Of a DNA stretch of 64,000 bases, positions 27,724 through 36,516 are shown piece by piece. Origin of the DNA: Phenylobacterium haematophilum (GTDB taxonomy: Bacteria; Pseudomonadota; Alphaproteobacteria; Caulobacterales; Caulobacteraceae); assembly GCF_014196295.1 (NCBI RefSeq), contig NZ_JACIDK010000001.1, forward strand, positions 600,785 through 664,784, in the 5' to 3' direction. Under the pieces are notes generated by a model. That model searched no databases, was not told where the DNA came from, and saw nothing but the letters and a program-made list of their open reading frames with translations. Positions within the stretch are counted from its first letter, which is position 1. Each line of letters starts with the position of its first letter. The position numbers and the translations under genes are program-made.

Positions 27724-28449
27724 ATGCACGCGATCCTCTGCGCAACGCCTGAAGAGATGGCCGCCCTGCGCCGCGTCCTGCACGCCGGTCCGCAGCCGGA
27801 AATCCATGGGCCGACCAAGGTCTGGCGCGCGCTTTATCGCGGCGAACCCGTCGTGCTGGCTCAGGCCGGCATCGGGAAGGTGAATGCGGCGGCGGCCGCG
27901 ACCCTGCTGCTTTCGGCGTTCGGCGCGCGCAGCCTCATCTTTTCTGGGGTCGCCGGCGGGCTGAACCCTTCCTTGAGCGTCGGCTCGGTGCTGCTCGCTG
28001 AGCGTCTGGCGGTGCACGATTATGGGATCGTCACCGCTGGCGCCTTCACGCCGACGGCTTACGGCGTGATCCCGGTCGGGGCGCCGGTGCTGAGCGCGCC
28101 CGAACCGGTGGACGAGGCCGTACGGGCGATCCTCGCGCAGTTGTCGGCGGCCATGGGCGGCCGGCTCGACGCGCGTCTCGGCGGCATAGTGACCGCGGAC
28201 TACTTCCTGAACTGCCCGGCGACACGCGACGAGTTGCACGCCCGGTTCGGGGCAGATGCGATCGACATGGAGTCAGGCGCGGTGGCGGTCGTGGCGCGGG
28301 CCTGGAACACGCCGCTGTACGTGATCCGCACGCTGTCGGACTTGGCCGGGGAAGACAGCCACCTGACCTATGACGAGATGGTCGAGGCCGCGGCCGCGAA
28401 CTCAGCCGCTTGCGTGGACGTGCTGTTGAGCCTGCTGGCCGAAGGCTAG
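27724..28449 (+). CDS. mtnN: 5'-methylthioadenosine/S-adenosylhomocysteine nucleosidase-like protein
   Basis: 241 aa phosphorylase-superfamily fold. Likely cleaves adenine from methylthioadenosine or S-adenosylhomocysteine. Equivalents of the three key E. coli MtnN residues can be placed: Glu11 (TPEEMAAL), Glu183 (IDMESGA) and Asp206 (TLSDLAGE). IFSGVAGGL and GSVLLAERL are the family's nucleoside-binding blocks. Overlaps the stop of a small minus-strand gene by 4 bases. Confidence 0.85.
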   Translation: MHAILCATPEEMAALRRVLHAGPQPEIHGPTKVWRALYRGEPVVLAQAGIGKVNAAAAATLLLSAFGARSLIFSGVAGGLNPSLSVGSVLLAERLAVHDYGIVTAGAFTPTAYGVIPVGAPVLSAPEPVDEAVRAILAQLSAAMGGRLDARLGGIVTADYFLNCPATRDELHARFGADAIDMESGAVAVVARAWNTPLYVIRTLSDLAGEDSHLTYDEMVEAAAANSAACVDVLLSLLAEG

Positions 28450-28613
28450 TCGGCGACGCCGCCCCGGAGCGGGTCAACGCCGTCGAGCATCAGGATGTGA
28501 CGCCGTTGGCGGCGGACGCCCTCGATGATCTGCTCCAGGCTGCGGCGCTGCCGCGCCGCCGATTGCGCCGAGCGATCACGAACGGGCGTCGGGTTGGTCT
28601 TGAGTGGCGTCAT
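28446..28613 (-). CDS. Small basic hypothetical protein, 55 aa
   Basis: A 55-codon minus-strand frame below usual length cut-offs. It reads MTPLKTNPTPVRDRSAQSAA, then RQRRSLEQIIEGVRRQRRHI, and ends PLRGGVAD. AAGGAGAAG lies 3 bases before the ATG, a very strong ribosome site. The protein is rich in Arg/Gln and probably helical in the middle. It uses typical codons, and its stop overlaps that of mtnN by 4 bases, the same convergent overlap seen at three other gene pairs here. No family recognised. Confidence 0.6.
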   Translation of the reverse strand: MTPLKTNPTPVRDRSAQSAARQRRSLEQIIEGVRRQRRHILMLDGVDPLRGGVAD

Positions 28614-28709
28614 GGCTTCTCCTTCCTGGCCGTCGCCCGAGGCGGGCGGCGAAGTCGAAGGACAACACTTAAGCCGTGGATCGGTTCGCCAGCGGGTCCC
28701 GCCCCGACA

Positions 28710-29189
28710 TCACTTGATCGAGACCACCTCAACTTCGGCGCCGTTGATCTCGGCGATGTCCCCGCAGGCCTTGCCGAGTAGGGCTTGGGCGAGGGGCGAT
28801 ATGTATGACACCGTGCCACTGGCGGGATCGGCCTCGTCCTCGCCGACGATGGCGTAGGTCTGGCGCCGGCCGTCCTCGCGCTCGAAGGTCACGCTGCGCC
28901 CAAACTGAACGGTGTCCAGCGACAGGTCGGGTTCGATCAGCTGGGCGCTGGCGCGACGCGCTCCGTAGTAGCGCAGGTCGCGGGTGGCCCTGGCCATGGC
29001 GGTGCGGTCAGCGTTGACGTCGCCGCTGGCCTGGGCGGCGCTGTAGGCGGCCCGGGCCTTTGCAAGTTCGTCCTCGAGCTGAGCCAGGCCCTTGGCGGTG
29101 ACCAGGTTGGGGTGCGGGGAGATCGGACGATCGGGCAGGTCCGCAGCGGCGGACTCGCTATCCTCTTCCTTGGTGAAGGCGACGCTCAT
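28710..29189 (-). CDS. GreA/GreB family elongation factor-like protein
   Basis: 159 aa, the usual Gre length. The N-terminal half has a helical hairpin-like segment (AQLEDELAKARAAYSAAQAS) and the C-terminal half is the FKBP-like Gre domain (VQFGRSVTFEREDGRRQTYA, then IVGEDEADP and 'ISPLAQALLGKACGDIAEI'). Gre proteins bind the secondary channel of RNA polymerase and rescue backtracked complexes. The first 30 residues are extra and acidic. Whether it keeps cleavage activity or is a Gre paralogue regulator is not decided. Confidence 0.82.
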   Translation of the reverse strand: MSVAFTKEEDSESAAADLPDRPISPHPNLVTAKGLAQLEDELAKARAAYSAAQASGDVNADRTAMARATRDLRYYGARRASAQLIEPDLSLDTVQFGRSVTFEREDGRRQTYAIVGEDEADPASGTVSYISPLAQALLGKACGDIAEINGAEVEVVSIK

Positions 29190-29201
29190 GGGGCCATTCT
29201 C

Positions 29202-29816
29202 TCAGGAAGCGGCGGTCATGAAAACGTCGTAGCGCAGGGTCTTGCCGACGATCTGGTGCGACGGCGCGCGCAGGCCCGGCATCGGCGGACCCTTGCGCGG
29301 CCATTTCAGGACCACGCGCTTGCCGGCGCAGGCCAGCGCGGCCTGCATCAGTTCGAGCTGGTCGGGATCGGTCCCCACAAGGTCGCGGAGCAGGCGCATG
29401 TCCTTCTTCACCAGGGCGCTGGATGTGCGCTCGGGATGCATCGGATCAACTATGACCACGTCGGCCGCGAGGGTCGGCAGCAACAGCCGTGCGTCGCCGT
29501 GCAGCAGGGTCATGCGGGCGACCACCTCAGCCGTGCGCCCATCGGCGGCTGCAGCCTCTAGTCCGGCGGCAAGACGGGCGTGGACGTGCGGCGAGCGCTC
29601 GATCAGCGTCACCTGCGCCCCCAGCGAGGCCAGCAAGAAGGCGTCGCGCCCGAGCCCGGCCGTCGCGTCGATGACCGTGGGGGTGACCCCCTTCACGAAC
29701 CCGGCGGCGCGCGGCAGATCCTGGCCGCGGCCGCCGCCGAACCGGTGGCGATGGCCGACCGCGCCGCCGACAAAGTCGATGGTCAGTTCGCGGGCGAGAT
29801 CGGCCGGGTCGCTCAT
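29202..29816 (-). CDS. rsmJ: Class I SAM-dependent methyltransferase, RsmJ-like
   Basis: 204 aa. VIDATAGLGRDAFLLASLG is the SAM-binding motif, and DPMHPER resembles the active-site loop of RsmJ, which methylates G1516 of 16S rRNA. It begins in an ATGA overlap with the stop of the DUF885 peptidase gene, so 29816 is used rather than ATG 29837. Confidence 0.8.
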   Translation of the reverse strand: MSDPADLARELTIDFVGGAVGHRHRFGGGRGQDLPRAAGFVKGVTPTVIDATAGLGRDAFLLASLGAQVTLIERSPHVHARLAAGLEAAAADGRTAEVVARMTLLHGDARLLLPTLAADVVIVDPMHPERTSSALVKKDMRLLRDLVGTDPDQLELMQAALACAGKRVVLKWPRKGPPMPGLRAPSHQIVGKTLRYDVFMTAAS

Positions 29817-31636
29817 CAGCGCTGGGACACTGTCCATTGGTCGACGACGCGCTCGAGCACGGCCAGCGGCAGCGATCCACCGAGCAGGACCGCATCGTGG
29901 AAGCCCTTGATGTCGAACTTCGGGCCCAGGGCGGCCCTGGACTTGGAGCGCAGGCGGTCGATCTCGGTGTGGCCGATCTTGTAGCCGCACGCCTGGCCCG
30001 GCCACACGACATAGCGGTCGATCTCGTTCTCGGCCGCGCCGAGCGGCAGGCCGACGGTCTCGCGCATGTAGGTGATCGCCTGCTCGCGGCTCCAGCCCTT
30101 GCCGTGGATCCCGGTGTCCAGAACGATCCGCGCAGCGCGGTAGAGGAAGGATTGCAGCCAGCCGATGCGACCGGCGGGATAGGCGTCGTACATGCCGAGC
30201 TCGTCGCCGAGTTGTTCGGCATAGAGCCCCCAGCCTTCGCCATAGGCGGTGAAGCCGATGTTCTTGAACAGCATCGGCGAAGCGCCGGCTTCCTGCACCA
30301 GCGCTCCGTGGAACAGGTGACCGGGAACCGCCTCGTGATAGGTGAGGGTCGGCAGCGCCCACTTCGCCCACTCGGTCGTGTCGCGCAGGTTGATGTAGTA
30401 GGTGCCGGGACGCGAGCCGTCGAGCGAGCCGCTCTCGGCATAGCCGCGCGGGGCGCCGATCTCGATAGACGGCGGCACGCGGCGGATGTCCATCCCGTCC
30501 TTGGGGATGGTGTTGAACATTTTCGGGGCGGCGGCCTTTACCTCCGTCATCTGACGGTTCAGTTCGGCGAGCAGCTCCTGCCGGCCCGCGTCGGTGTTCG
30601 GATAGAACTGGGCCGGATCCTTGGCGAAGGCGTCCAGGCGGGCGGCGACCGAGCCCTGGGTCAGGCCCTGCGCCCTCAGCAGCGGGTCGAGGCGGGCGGT
30701 CAAGTCCGCGACTTGTTCGAGGCCGATCTTGTGGGCGGCGTCGGGGGTCAGGTTCGTCGTCGTGTGAAAACGCAGTGCGTACTCGTAGTAGGCCGCGGTG
30801 ATCGGCTGGCGCGAGACGGTGGCGTCATGCACGGCGGTGCGGCGCTGCTCAGTCAGCAGCGCGATCTGGCCGGCTAGGGCTTGGGCGACCGGACCATCGA
30901 CGATCGCCGCGGCCTTGGCGCCCCAGTCGGTTCCCAGGCCCTTCTCGGCGGCGCGGCGGCCCACCGAGGCGGCGAGGCCCGAGCTCTCGCCCTTCTGCGC
31001 CGCCAGGGCGTTCATCTGGGCCAGGGCCTTGTCGAGGATGAAGTCCGGCGGGATCAGGCCCACGGCGGCGTTGTCCTTGGCGCGTGCGGTCTCGTCGTTC
31101 ATCGCCTTGGCGAAGTCGGTGAGGCGCGCAAGGTAGGCTTCGGCGTCGGCCTTCGTCTCGATCACGTGCTTGGTGTCGAGCCCGTCCGGGACCTTCTGGT
31201 AGCAGCCGGTCAGTTGGCTGAGCACGTAGGGCACCGGATAGTCGTAGGACTCGACGCCGACGAAGGCGAAGCGCGCGCCCTCGGCGCAGCGGTCGGCGTA
31301 CCAGGTGACGGTATCGTACTCGGTGACGCTGCGGCCCGAGAGCGCCGAACGGTCGACGGCCTTGAGACTATCGCGGGCGTCTATCAGCGGCTGGAACGAG
31401 CCCATGCGGCCGGCCTGCGAGCGATCGCCGACCTTCGACTTCAGGGACGCGCGGGCCTCCTTGTCGAGGCCAAGGCCGGAGGCGTTGAGCGGATCGGACG
31501 CCAGCATGCCCTCGAAGATGCGGTCGTAGAGCGCTTCGGCCTGAACCTGGGCGCCGCCCTGGGCGTGGGCCGACCCGAAGGCCCCAAGGCTGGCCACGCC
31601 GGCGGAGGCGGCGAGCAGGCGACGGCGATTGAGCAT
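29816..31636 (-). CDS. DUF885 family (M32-like) exported protein
   Basis: 606 aa. Signal peptide with RRR (MLNRRRLLAASAGVASLGAF), possibly a Tat signal. The zinc-peptidase-like motif HEAVPGH (His434, Glu435, His440) is visible in a conserved block 'TLTYHEAVPGHLFHGAL'. DUF885 members are predicted carboxypeptidase-type metallopeptidases, activity mostly unproven. ATG 31636 is used; ATG 31693 would displace the signal peptide. Confidence 0.88.
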   Translation of the reverse strand: MLNRRRLLAASAGVASLGAFGSAHAQGGAQVQAEALYDRIFEGMLASDPLNASGLGLDKEARASLKSKVGDRSQAGRMGSFQPLIDARDSLKAVDRSALSGRSVTEYDTVTWYADRCAEGARFAFVGVESYDYPVPYVLSQLTGCYQKVPDGLDTKHVIETKADAEAYLARLTDFAKAMNDETARAKDNAAVGLIPPDFILDKALAQMNALAAQKGESSGLAASVGRRAAEKGLGTDWGAKAAAIVDGPVAQALAGQIALLTEQRRTAVHDATVSRQPITAAYYEYALRFHTTTNLTPDAAHKIGLEQVADLTARLDPLLRAQGLTQGSVAARLDAFAKDPAQFYPNTDAGRQELLAELNRQMTEVKAAAPKMFNTIPKDGMDIRRVPPSIEIGAPRGYAESGSLDGSRPGTYYINLRDTTEWAKWALPTLTYHEAVPGHLFHGALVQEAGASPMLFKNIGFTAYGEGWGLYAEQLGDELGMYDAYPAGRIGWLQSFLYRAARIVLDTGIHGKGWSREQAITYMRETVGLPLGAAENEIDRYVVWPGQACGYKIGHTEIDRLRSKSRAALGPKFDIKGFHDAVLLGGSLPLAVLERVVDQWTVSQR

Positions 31637-31730
31637 GTGGATTTCCCCCGGATCAGACGGCGGCAAGAGGACATGTCCGGCTGGAGTCGGCAAGCCGGCG
31701 GCGACGGAACCGATCGCCGGCGCGCCGAAC

Positions 31731-32747
31731 TCAGGCGGCGCGATTGGCGGCGATCTCGGCGGCCATGCGGATGGCGGCGATCAGGCTGTCCGGGCGCGCC
31801 AGGCCGCGGCCGGCGATGTCGAACGCCGTGCCGTGGTCGGGCGAGGTGCGGACGATCGGCAGGCCCAGCGTGACGTTCACCCCACCCCAGAAGTCCAGCA
31901 TCTTCACCGGGATCAGCGCCTGGTCGTGATACATGCAGACGGCCGCATCGAAGCGGGCGCGGGCGGCCTCGTGGAAGAGGCTGTCGGCGGGGGTCGGTCC
32001 GCTGGCGGCGACGCCTTGGGCCCGCAGCGCCTCGACGGCGGGGGCTATGATCTCGACATCTTCGCGGCCGATGGTTCCGTCTTCGCCGGCATGCGGGTTG
32101 AGGCCTGCGACCGCGAGCCGGGGCTCAGCGATCCCGAAGTCGCGGCGCAGGGCTTGGGCGGTGACGAGCCCGGCGTTCACGATCGCCTCGATGTTGAGTA
32201 GCGCGCCGACCCTGGAAATCGGCTCGTGGACCGTGACCAGGGCCGTGCGCAGGCCGGGCACGGCCAGCATCATGATCGGGCCGCGGGCGCCCTCATGGGC
32301 GGCGCCAGCCGTGAGCTCTCCGAGGAACTCGGTGTGACCGGGGAAGCCGAAGCCGGCGGCGTAGAGCGGCGCCTTGGCGATAGGGGCGGTGACTACGCCG
32401 CTGACTGCCCCCGAAAGGGCCAGCCCGACCGCGGTTTCGATCCAGCGGATGATCGCCGACGCCGCCGTCGACGACGGCTGGCCGGCGATCACCGGGCTGC
32501 GCAGCGGGATGTCGAGCACAGGCAGCGCCTCGCCGAAGACTGCGACAGCCTCCTTCGGCGTCGTCACCCGGCGTACGGTGCGCATGCTGGCGCCGGACGC
32601 CGAGGCCACCGACTGGGCGTCGCCCACCACCATGAAGGACGGCCCTTCATGGCGCAGCTGAGCCCAAGCCTTGACCACGATTTCGGGGCCGACCCCGGCG
32701 GGATCGCCGAGGGTGAGGGCGAGCGGCGGCTGATCGGGCGGGGTCAC
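31731..32747 (-). CDS. pdxA: 4-hydroxythreonine-4-phosphate dehydrogenase
   Basis: 338 aa. Oxidises 4-phosphohydroxy-L-threonine in pyridoxal phosphate synthesis. LTLGDPAGVGPEI at the N-terminus, FPGHTEFLGEL, GLNPHAGEDG and YHDQALIPVKML carry the metal and substrate residues of PdxA. It overlaps the surA stop by 4 bases (ATGA), so it is coupled to the outer-membrane assembly operon. Confidence 0.95.
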   Translation of the reverse strand: MTPPDQPPLALTLGDPAGVGPEIVVKAWAQLRHEGPSFMVVGDAQSVASASGASMRTVRRVTTPKEAVAVFGEALPVLDIPLRSPVIAGQPSSTAASAIIRWIETAVGLALSGAVSGVVTAPIAKAPLYAAGFGFPGHTEFLGELTAGAAHEGARGPIMMLAVPGLRTALVTVHEPISRVGALLNIEAIVNAGLVTAQALRRDFGIAEPRLAVAGLNPHAGEDGTIGREDVEIIAPAVEALRAQGVAASGPTPADSLFHEAARARFDAAVCMYHDQALIPVKMLDFWGGVNVTLGLPIVRTSPDHGTAFDIAGRGLARPDSLIAAIRMAAEIAANRAA

Positions 32748-34093
32748 CGGGTCTCGATCGTCGCCGACGTCCGGAGGTCACGCATGTACCGGCGCGCGAT
32801 CATGCTGAGTTGCTGGCCATAGAGGCGACTTTCGATCTGCTCGGCGGTCAGGCTCTCTGCCCCGCCCGCGCGCTTGCCGCAGACCGCCAGGATGTGCAGG
32901 CCGGCGTTGGTGCGGATCGGTCCCGAGATCTGGCCGGCTTCCAGGTTTTCGACCGCTTGGCGGAACGCCGGAGCCAGGTCCTTGATCTCGGTCTCGCCGA
33001 GATCGCCGGCGACGACTCCGTTTACCCGGCCAGCCTTGGCCTCGATGTCGTTGCAACTCGTGACCTGGCTGCGCACGGTTTCAAGCGTGGCGGTGGCGGC
33101 CGCGATCTGGGCCTCGGTGGCGCTTTGCGGCAGCGCCACTGCGGCCTGCTTCAGATGGACCACGGAAGCCGTCGATCCCGAACGCTTGTCGCGCAGGAAG
33201 ATAATGTAGACGCCGTCGCGGACCGGGATCGGCTGCGACAGTTGGCCGGGCCGCATTTGATCGAGCGCCGCGTCGATCTCCGGCGCCATTTCGCCTGCGC
33301 TGACCCAACCGGCGTCGCCGCCGTTGGCTGCGGTGGCCGAGGCCGAGAACTGCCGGGCGACGGCCGGGAAGGGCGCGCCTTGCTGCATCTGGGAAATCAG
33401 CTGTGTAGCGCCGTTGACGGCCGTCTCCATGCCGCCGACGCGGTTGGCGTCGATGAACACTTCGCTGATCTGGTACTGCGGCTTGGACGCAGCCGCGGCC
33501 ATGCGCTGCTGGACCGCCTTGACCTGATCTTCGCCGACCCGCAGGCGCGAGCCGTAGCGTCCGCGAATCCAGCGCTGCCAGCTGATCTGGGCCTGGACCT
33601 GCTCGCGCAGGGTGTCGATTCCGATCCCCTGGCCGGCGAGCGAGGTCGTGAACTGCTGGAGCGACATGTTGTTGTTGCGCGCCATGTCGGTCAGCTCTTC
33701 GTCGATCTCGGCGGAGTCGGCGATAAGCGAGATCTTCTGTTCCCTCTCCTGGCGACGCAGCTCCTGAATCTGGAGACGCTCGTCGACCAGCGAGACCAGG
33801 GCCTCGCGCTGGAACTGGGCGATGTTCTGCTGGGTCGGCTGGATGCCCGAGGTGGCGATCAGCAAACGCATCCTCTGGGCCAGATCGTAGGTCGAGATGA
33901 TGTCGTCGTTGACGACCGCGGCGACCGATTCCGACAGCCCGCGCGGCGCGGCGGGCGCGGCGGGCGCGGCTGCGGCCGGAGCCGCGGCGGGGGCCTGTGC
34001 GAAGGCGTATTGCGGCACGGCCGCGGCGGCGAAGGCGGCGGCCAAGGCGACGCCGCGCGCCGCAAGGCCCGTGACTTTACGCGCGCGGATCAT
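32744..34093 (-). CDS. surA: Periplasmic peptidyl-prolyl isomerase and chaperone
   Basis: 449 aa. Signal peptide from MIRARKVTG to YAFAQ, then a Pro/Ala-rich stretch, the SurA N-terminal chaperone domain (SESVAAVVNDDIISTYDLAQ, EALVSLVDERLQIQELRRQE) and parvulin-type domains (ISEVFIDAN; 'DGVYIIFLRDKRSG'). SurA helps outer-membrane proteins, including LptD, to fold. ATG 34162 is also in frame but overlaps lptD and would bury the signal sequence; ATG 34093 is used. Confidence 0.92.
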   Translation of the reverse strand: MIRARKVTGLAARGVALAAAFAAAAVPQYAFAQAPAAAPAAAAPAAPAAPRGLSESVAAVVNDDIISTYDLAQRMRLLIATSGIQPTQQNIAQFQREALVSLVDERLQIQELRRQEREQKISLIADSAEIDEELTDMARNNNMSLQQFTTSLAGQGIGIDTLREQVQAQISWQRWIRGRYGSRLRVGEDQVKAVQQRMAAAASKPQYQISEVFIDANRVGGMETAVNGATQLISQMQQGAPFPAVARQFSASATAANGGDAGWVSAGEMAPEIDAALDQMRPGQLSQPIPVRDGVYIIFLRDKRSGSTASVVHLKQAAVALPQSATEAQIAAATATLETVRSQVTSCNDIEAKAGRVNGVVAGDLGETEIKDLAPAFRQAVENLEAGQISGPIRTNAGLHILAVCGKRAGGAESLTAEQIESRLYGQQLSMIARRYMRDLRTSATIETR

Positions 34094-34151
34094 GGATGAG
34101 GTCTTCCTTAGCGTAGCCGTAGCGGGCGGCGCCTCGGGGCGGCCGCGGTTG

Positions 34152-36461
34152 TCAGTTGCCATATATCGGTTCGCCCAATGTGGCGAGGGTTAGGCGGAAC
34201 CCGACAGACTCCGTCGCGCCCAGTCGATTGCCGATGGCGTCTTCGCGCCGATAGTAGACGTCAAGCCGCAGGCATTCGTCGCGATATGCGACGCCGATGT
34301 CTCGAACCACCCAGGCGTCAGCCTGCAGATCGCGGTTGCCGTAGGCGGTGAACGACCAGTTCTTGGAGACATAGACCTCGCCGCCCAGGTCCAGATTCTC
34401 GACGCGGCCGTTCGTGTTCGTCGCGATCGGGCTGGACCGGTCGCGAAGATAGCGAACGTAACCGAAGCCCCACTTAGAGTTCACGTTGGCCCCAGCCTCG
34501 GCGCGCGCGAGGTCGAAATCCTCGGAATCAAGGCGGGCGCGGGTGAAAAGGGAGAGGCCACGAAGCGGCTCGGCCGAAGCCGCGACGATCCAGTCCGACG
34601 ACTTCGTGCGCAGGCCGCTGGCCTGGGAGAACACGTCGTTATCCTCGGTGCGCAGCGAGCGGCCGATCAGCAGGCTGGCCCGGCGGCCGTCATCCCAGAG
34701 GATCGAGGCCCGGCCGCCGACATTGGCCCTGATGCCGTCCTCGTAGAGGTCATAGCCGGGGAACTTGTTCGGCCGGAAGAGATTGGTTTCGTCGAACTCG
34801 AAGGCGAGGCCGTCCTCGTTCAGATAGATCGGCGCGCCCGTCGTGTCATAGCCGAGGACGACCTGCTTGACGTTGGGCGACAGAGCGACCTGAGCAATAG
34901 GCTCAAGAACCGCCGTGAAGTTGTTGTAACGCTTGAAGAAAGGATAGCTCAAGTCAGCCCCGGCGACGCCGAGGCCGCGCATGAGACTGTCCGAGCGCGA
35001 ACCGTTCGACAAAACGCCCTGCAGGTTGTCGTCGATCGAATAAGCGTCGATCCGCGCCTGAACGTAGGGCGAGACGACCACGCCGCCTTTGGAGACGAAA
35101 GTCGTGCGCCAATCGACTTCGCCGGTGGCGCGGCGGCTATCGAGCCCCTCGAGCCTCAGAGGCGGCGCGTTCAGCGGCGACTGGTCGCGGGTCAGAGCGA
35201 CGGCGCTGGCGCGCACCCGCAGCCGGCCGCCCAGGACTGCCGGTTCGGCTTCCCAGCGCGATTCAATGAGCGGCGCGACGATCGGGAAGGTGCGGTCGTT
35301 GTCGTCCGGGCGCAGGCCTTGGATGGTGAAGGCCGCTGCCGAGAAGTAGGACCGCTGGTCCTCGCGGATCGTATAGACCTGACTGATCAGGCGGCGGTCG
35401 TCGGCGACGTAAGGGCCGCGCGCCTCATAGACGCCGCCGATGTCGTACTTGTCGAACAGCAGGTCGTCGGACGTGCGCTCCGCCGTGAAACCCCAGCGCC
35501 ACTTCTCGTTAATGGCGAAGGCGCCCGACGCAAGGATGTAGCTGTGCGAGGTCTCGTCGCCGCTCTGGCCCTGAGGCGCGGCGATGTCGTCGTCGTAGGT
35601 GTAGCCGAACCGCGCCTCGAGCCCGCCGGAATAGAACCGCTTGCGTAGCTTGCCGTTGAGCAGCGGGTTAACTTTCGTGTTGATCTGAGGGCTTAGCGTC
35701 AAATCTGCAGAGGGCGAGAGCACGAACAGGTATGGCTGCTCGTAGGAGGCGCCGCGGCGGTCCGAGAACGAGATCTCCGGGGGTAGCAGGCCAGACTTGC
35801 GCTGCGCCTGCGGATCCGGGTGCCAGAAGATCGGCAGGTAGATCAGCGGCACGCCTTTCACCTGAATGACGGCGTTCCGGTAGTATACGAGCTGGCGCTG
35901 CTTATCCTGGACGACCTTGTCGGCCTTGATCGACCAGGTCGGCGACTTGGCGGTCTTGGTGTCCGGGGCGCAGATATCGCACGGAGTGTAGATCGCGCGG
36001 TTTAGCTCATTGACGGTGTCGGAACGGTGGACGGCGCTGGCGGCCGCCATCTTCACGTTCTGCTGCAGGCGTGACGAGAACCCGGTCGCGACCCCGGCCT
36101 TCATCTCGTCGTCGAGCACGATCTCGTCGGCGTACTGCACCGAGCCGTCGGCGTTGATGATCGAGGTGTCGCCCCGGGCGCGGATAAGGCCTTTGGCCTC
36201 GTCGTAGATCAGTTCCTGGGCGTGCAGCGTGCGGCCCTGGTAGCGGACCTCGACCTCGCCCTTGGCCGTGGTGATCTTGTTCTTGTCGTCGCGAATGACC
36301 AGGTCGGCTTCCATATAGAGCTGACCGGGCGCGAGACCATCGGGCGAGGCCGGGGCCGCCCGCGCGGCCTCCTGCGCCTGGGCCGCGCCGCAGAACACCA
36401 TCAGCGCCACGCCCGCAAGCAGGCCGCGCTTGGCTGAGGCTGAACGCCTGCCGAGACTCAT
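34152..36461 (-). CDS. lptD: LPS assembly outer-membrane protein LptD
   Basis: 769 aa. Signal peptide ends CGAAQAQE. An OstA-type periplasmic domain (LYMEADLVIRDDKNKITTAK, GEVEVRYQGRTLHAQELIYD) is followed by a long beta-barrel region. A Cys pair CDICAPD near residue 160 is the family's conserved feature. LptD inserts LPS into the outer leaflet. ATG 36461 with GAGGGGAG upstream is chosen over 36497. Part of the lptF-lptG-lptD-surA-pdxA run. Confidence 0.95.
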   Translation of the reverse strand: MSLGRRSASAKRGLLAGVALMVFCGAAQAQEAARAAPASPDGLAPGQLYMEADLVIRDDKNKITTAKGEVEVRYQGRTLHAQELIYDEAKGLIRARGDTSIINADGSVQYADEIVLDDEMKAGVATGFSSRLQQNVKMAAASAVHRSDTVNELNRAIYTPCDICAPDTKTAKSPTWSIKADKVVQDKQRQLVYYRNAVIQVKGVPLIYLPIFWHPDPQAQRKSGLLPPEISFSDRRGASYEQPYLFVLSPSADLTLSPQINTKVNPLLNGKLRKRFYSGGLEARFGYTYDDDIAAPQGQSGDETSHSYILASGAFAINEKWRWGFTAERTSDDLLFDKYDIGGVYEARGPYVADDRRLISQVYTIREDQRSYFSAAAFTIQGLRPDDNDRTFPIVAPLIESRWEAEPAVLGGRLRVRASAVALTRDQSPLNAPPLRLEGLDSRRATGEVDWRTTFVSKGGVVVSPYVQARIDAYSIDDNLQGVLSNGSRSDSLMRGLGVAGADLSYPFFKRYNNFTAVLEPIAQVALSPNVKQVVLGYDTTGAPIYLNEDGLAFEFDETNLFRPNKFPGYDLYEDGIRANVGGRASILWDDGRRASLLIGRSLRTEDNDVFSQASGLRTKSSDWIVAASAEPLRGLSLFTRARLDSEDFDLARAEAGANVNSKWGFGYVRYLRDRSSPIATNTNGRVENLDLGGEVYVSKNWSFTAYGNRDLQADAWVVRDIGVAYRDECLRLDVYYRREDAIGNRLGATESVGFRLTLATLGEPIYGN

Positions 36462-36516
36462 GAACTCCCCTCGCGCGGACCCTGAAGCGTGATGCATAGC
36501 CGGTCAGTCCGGCGAT

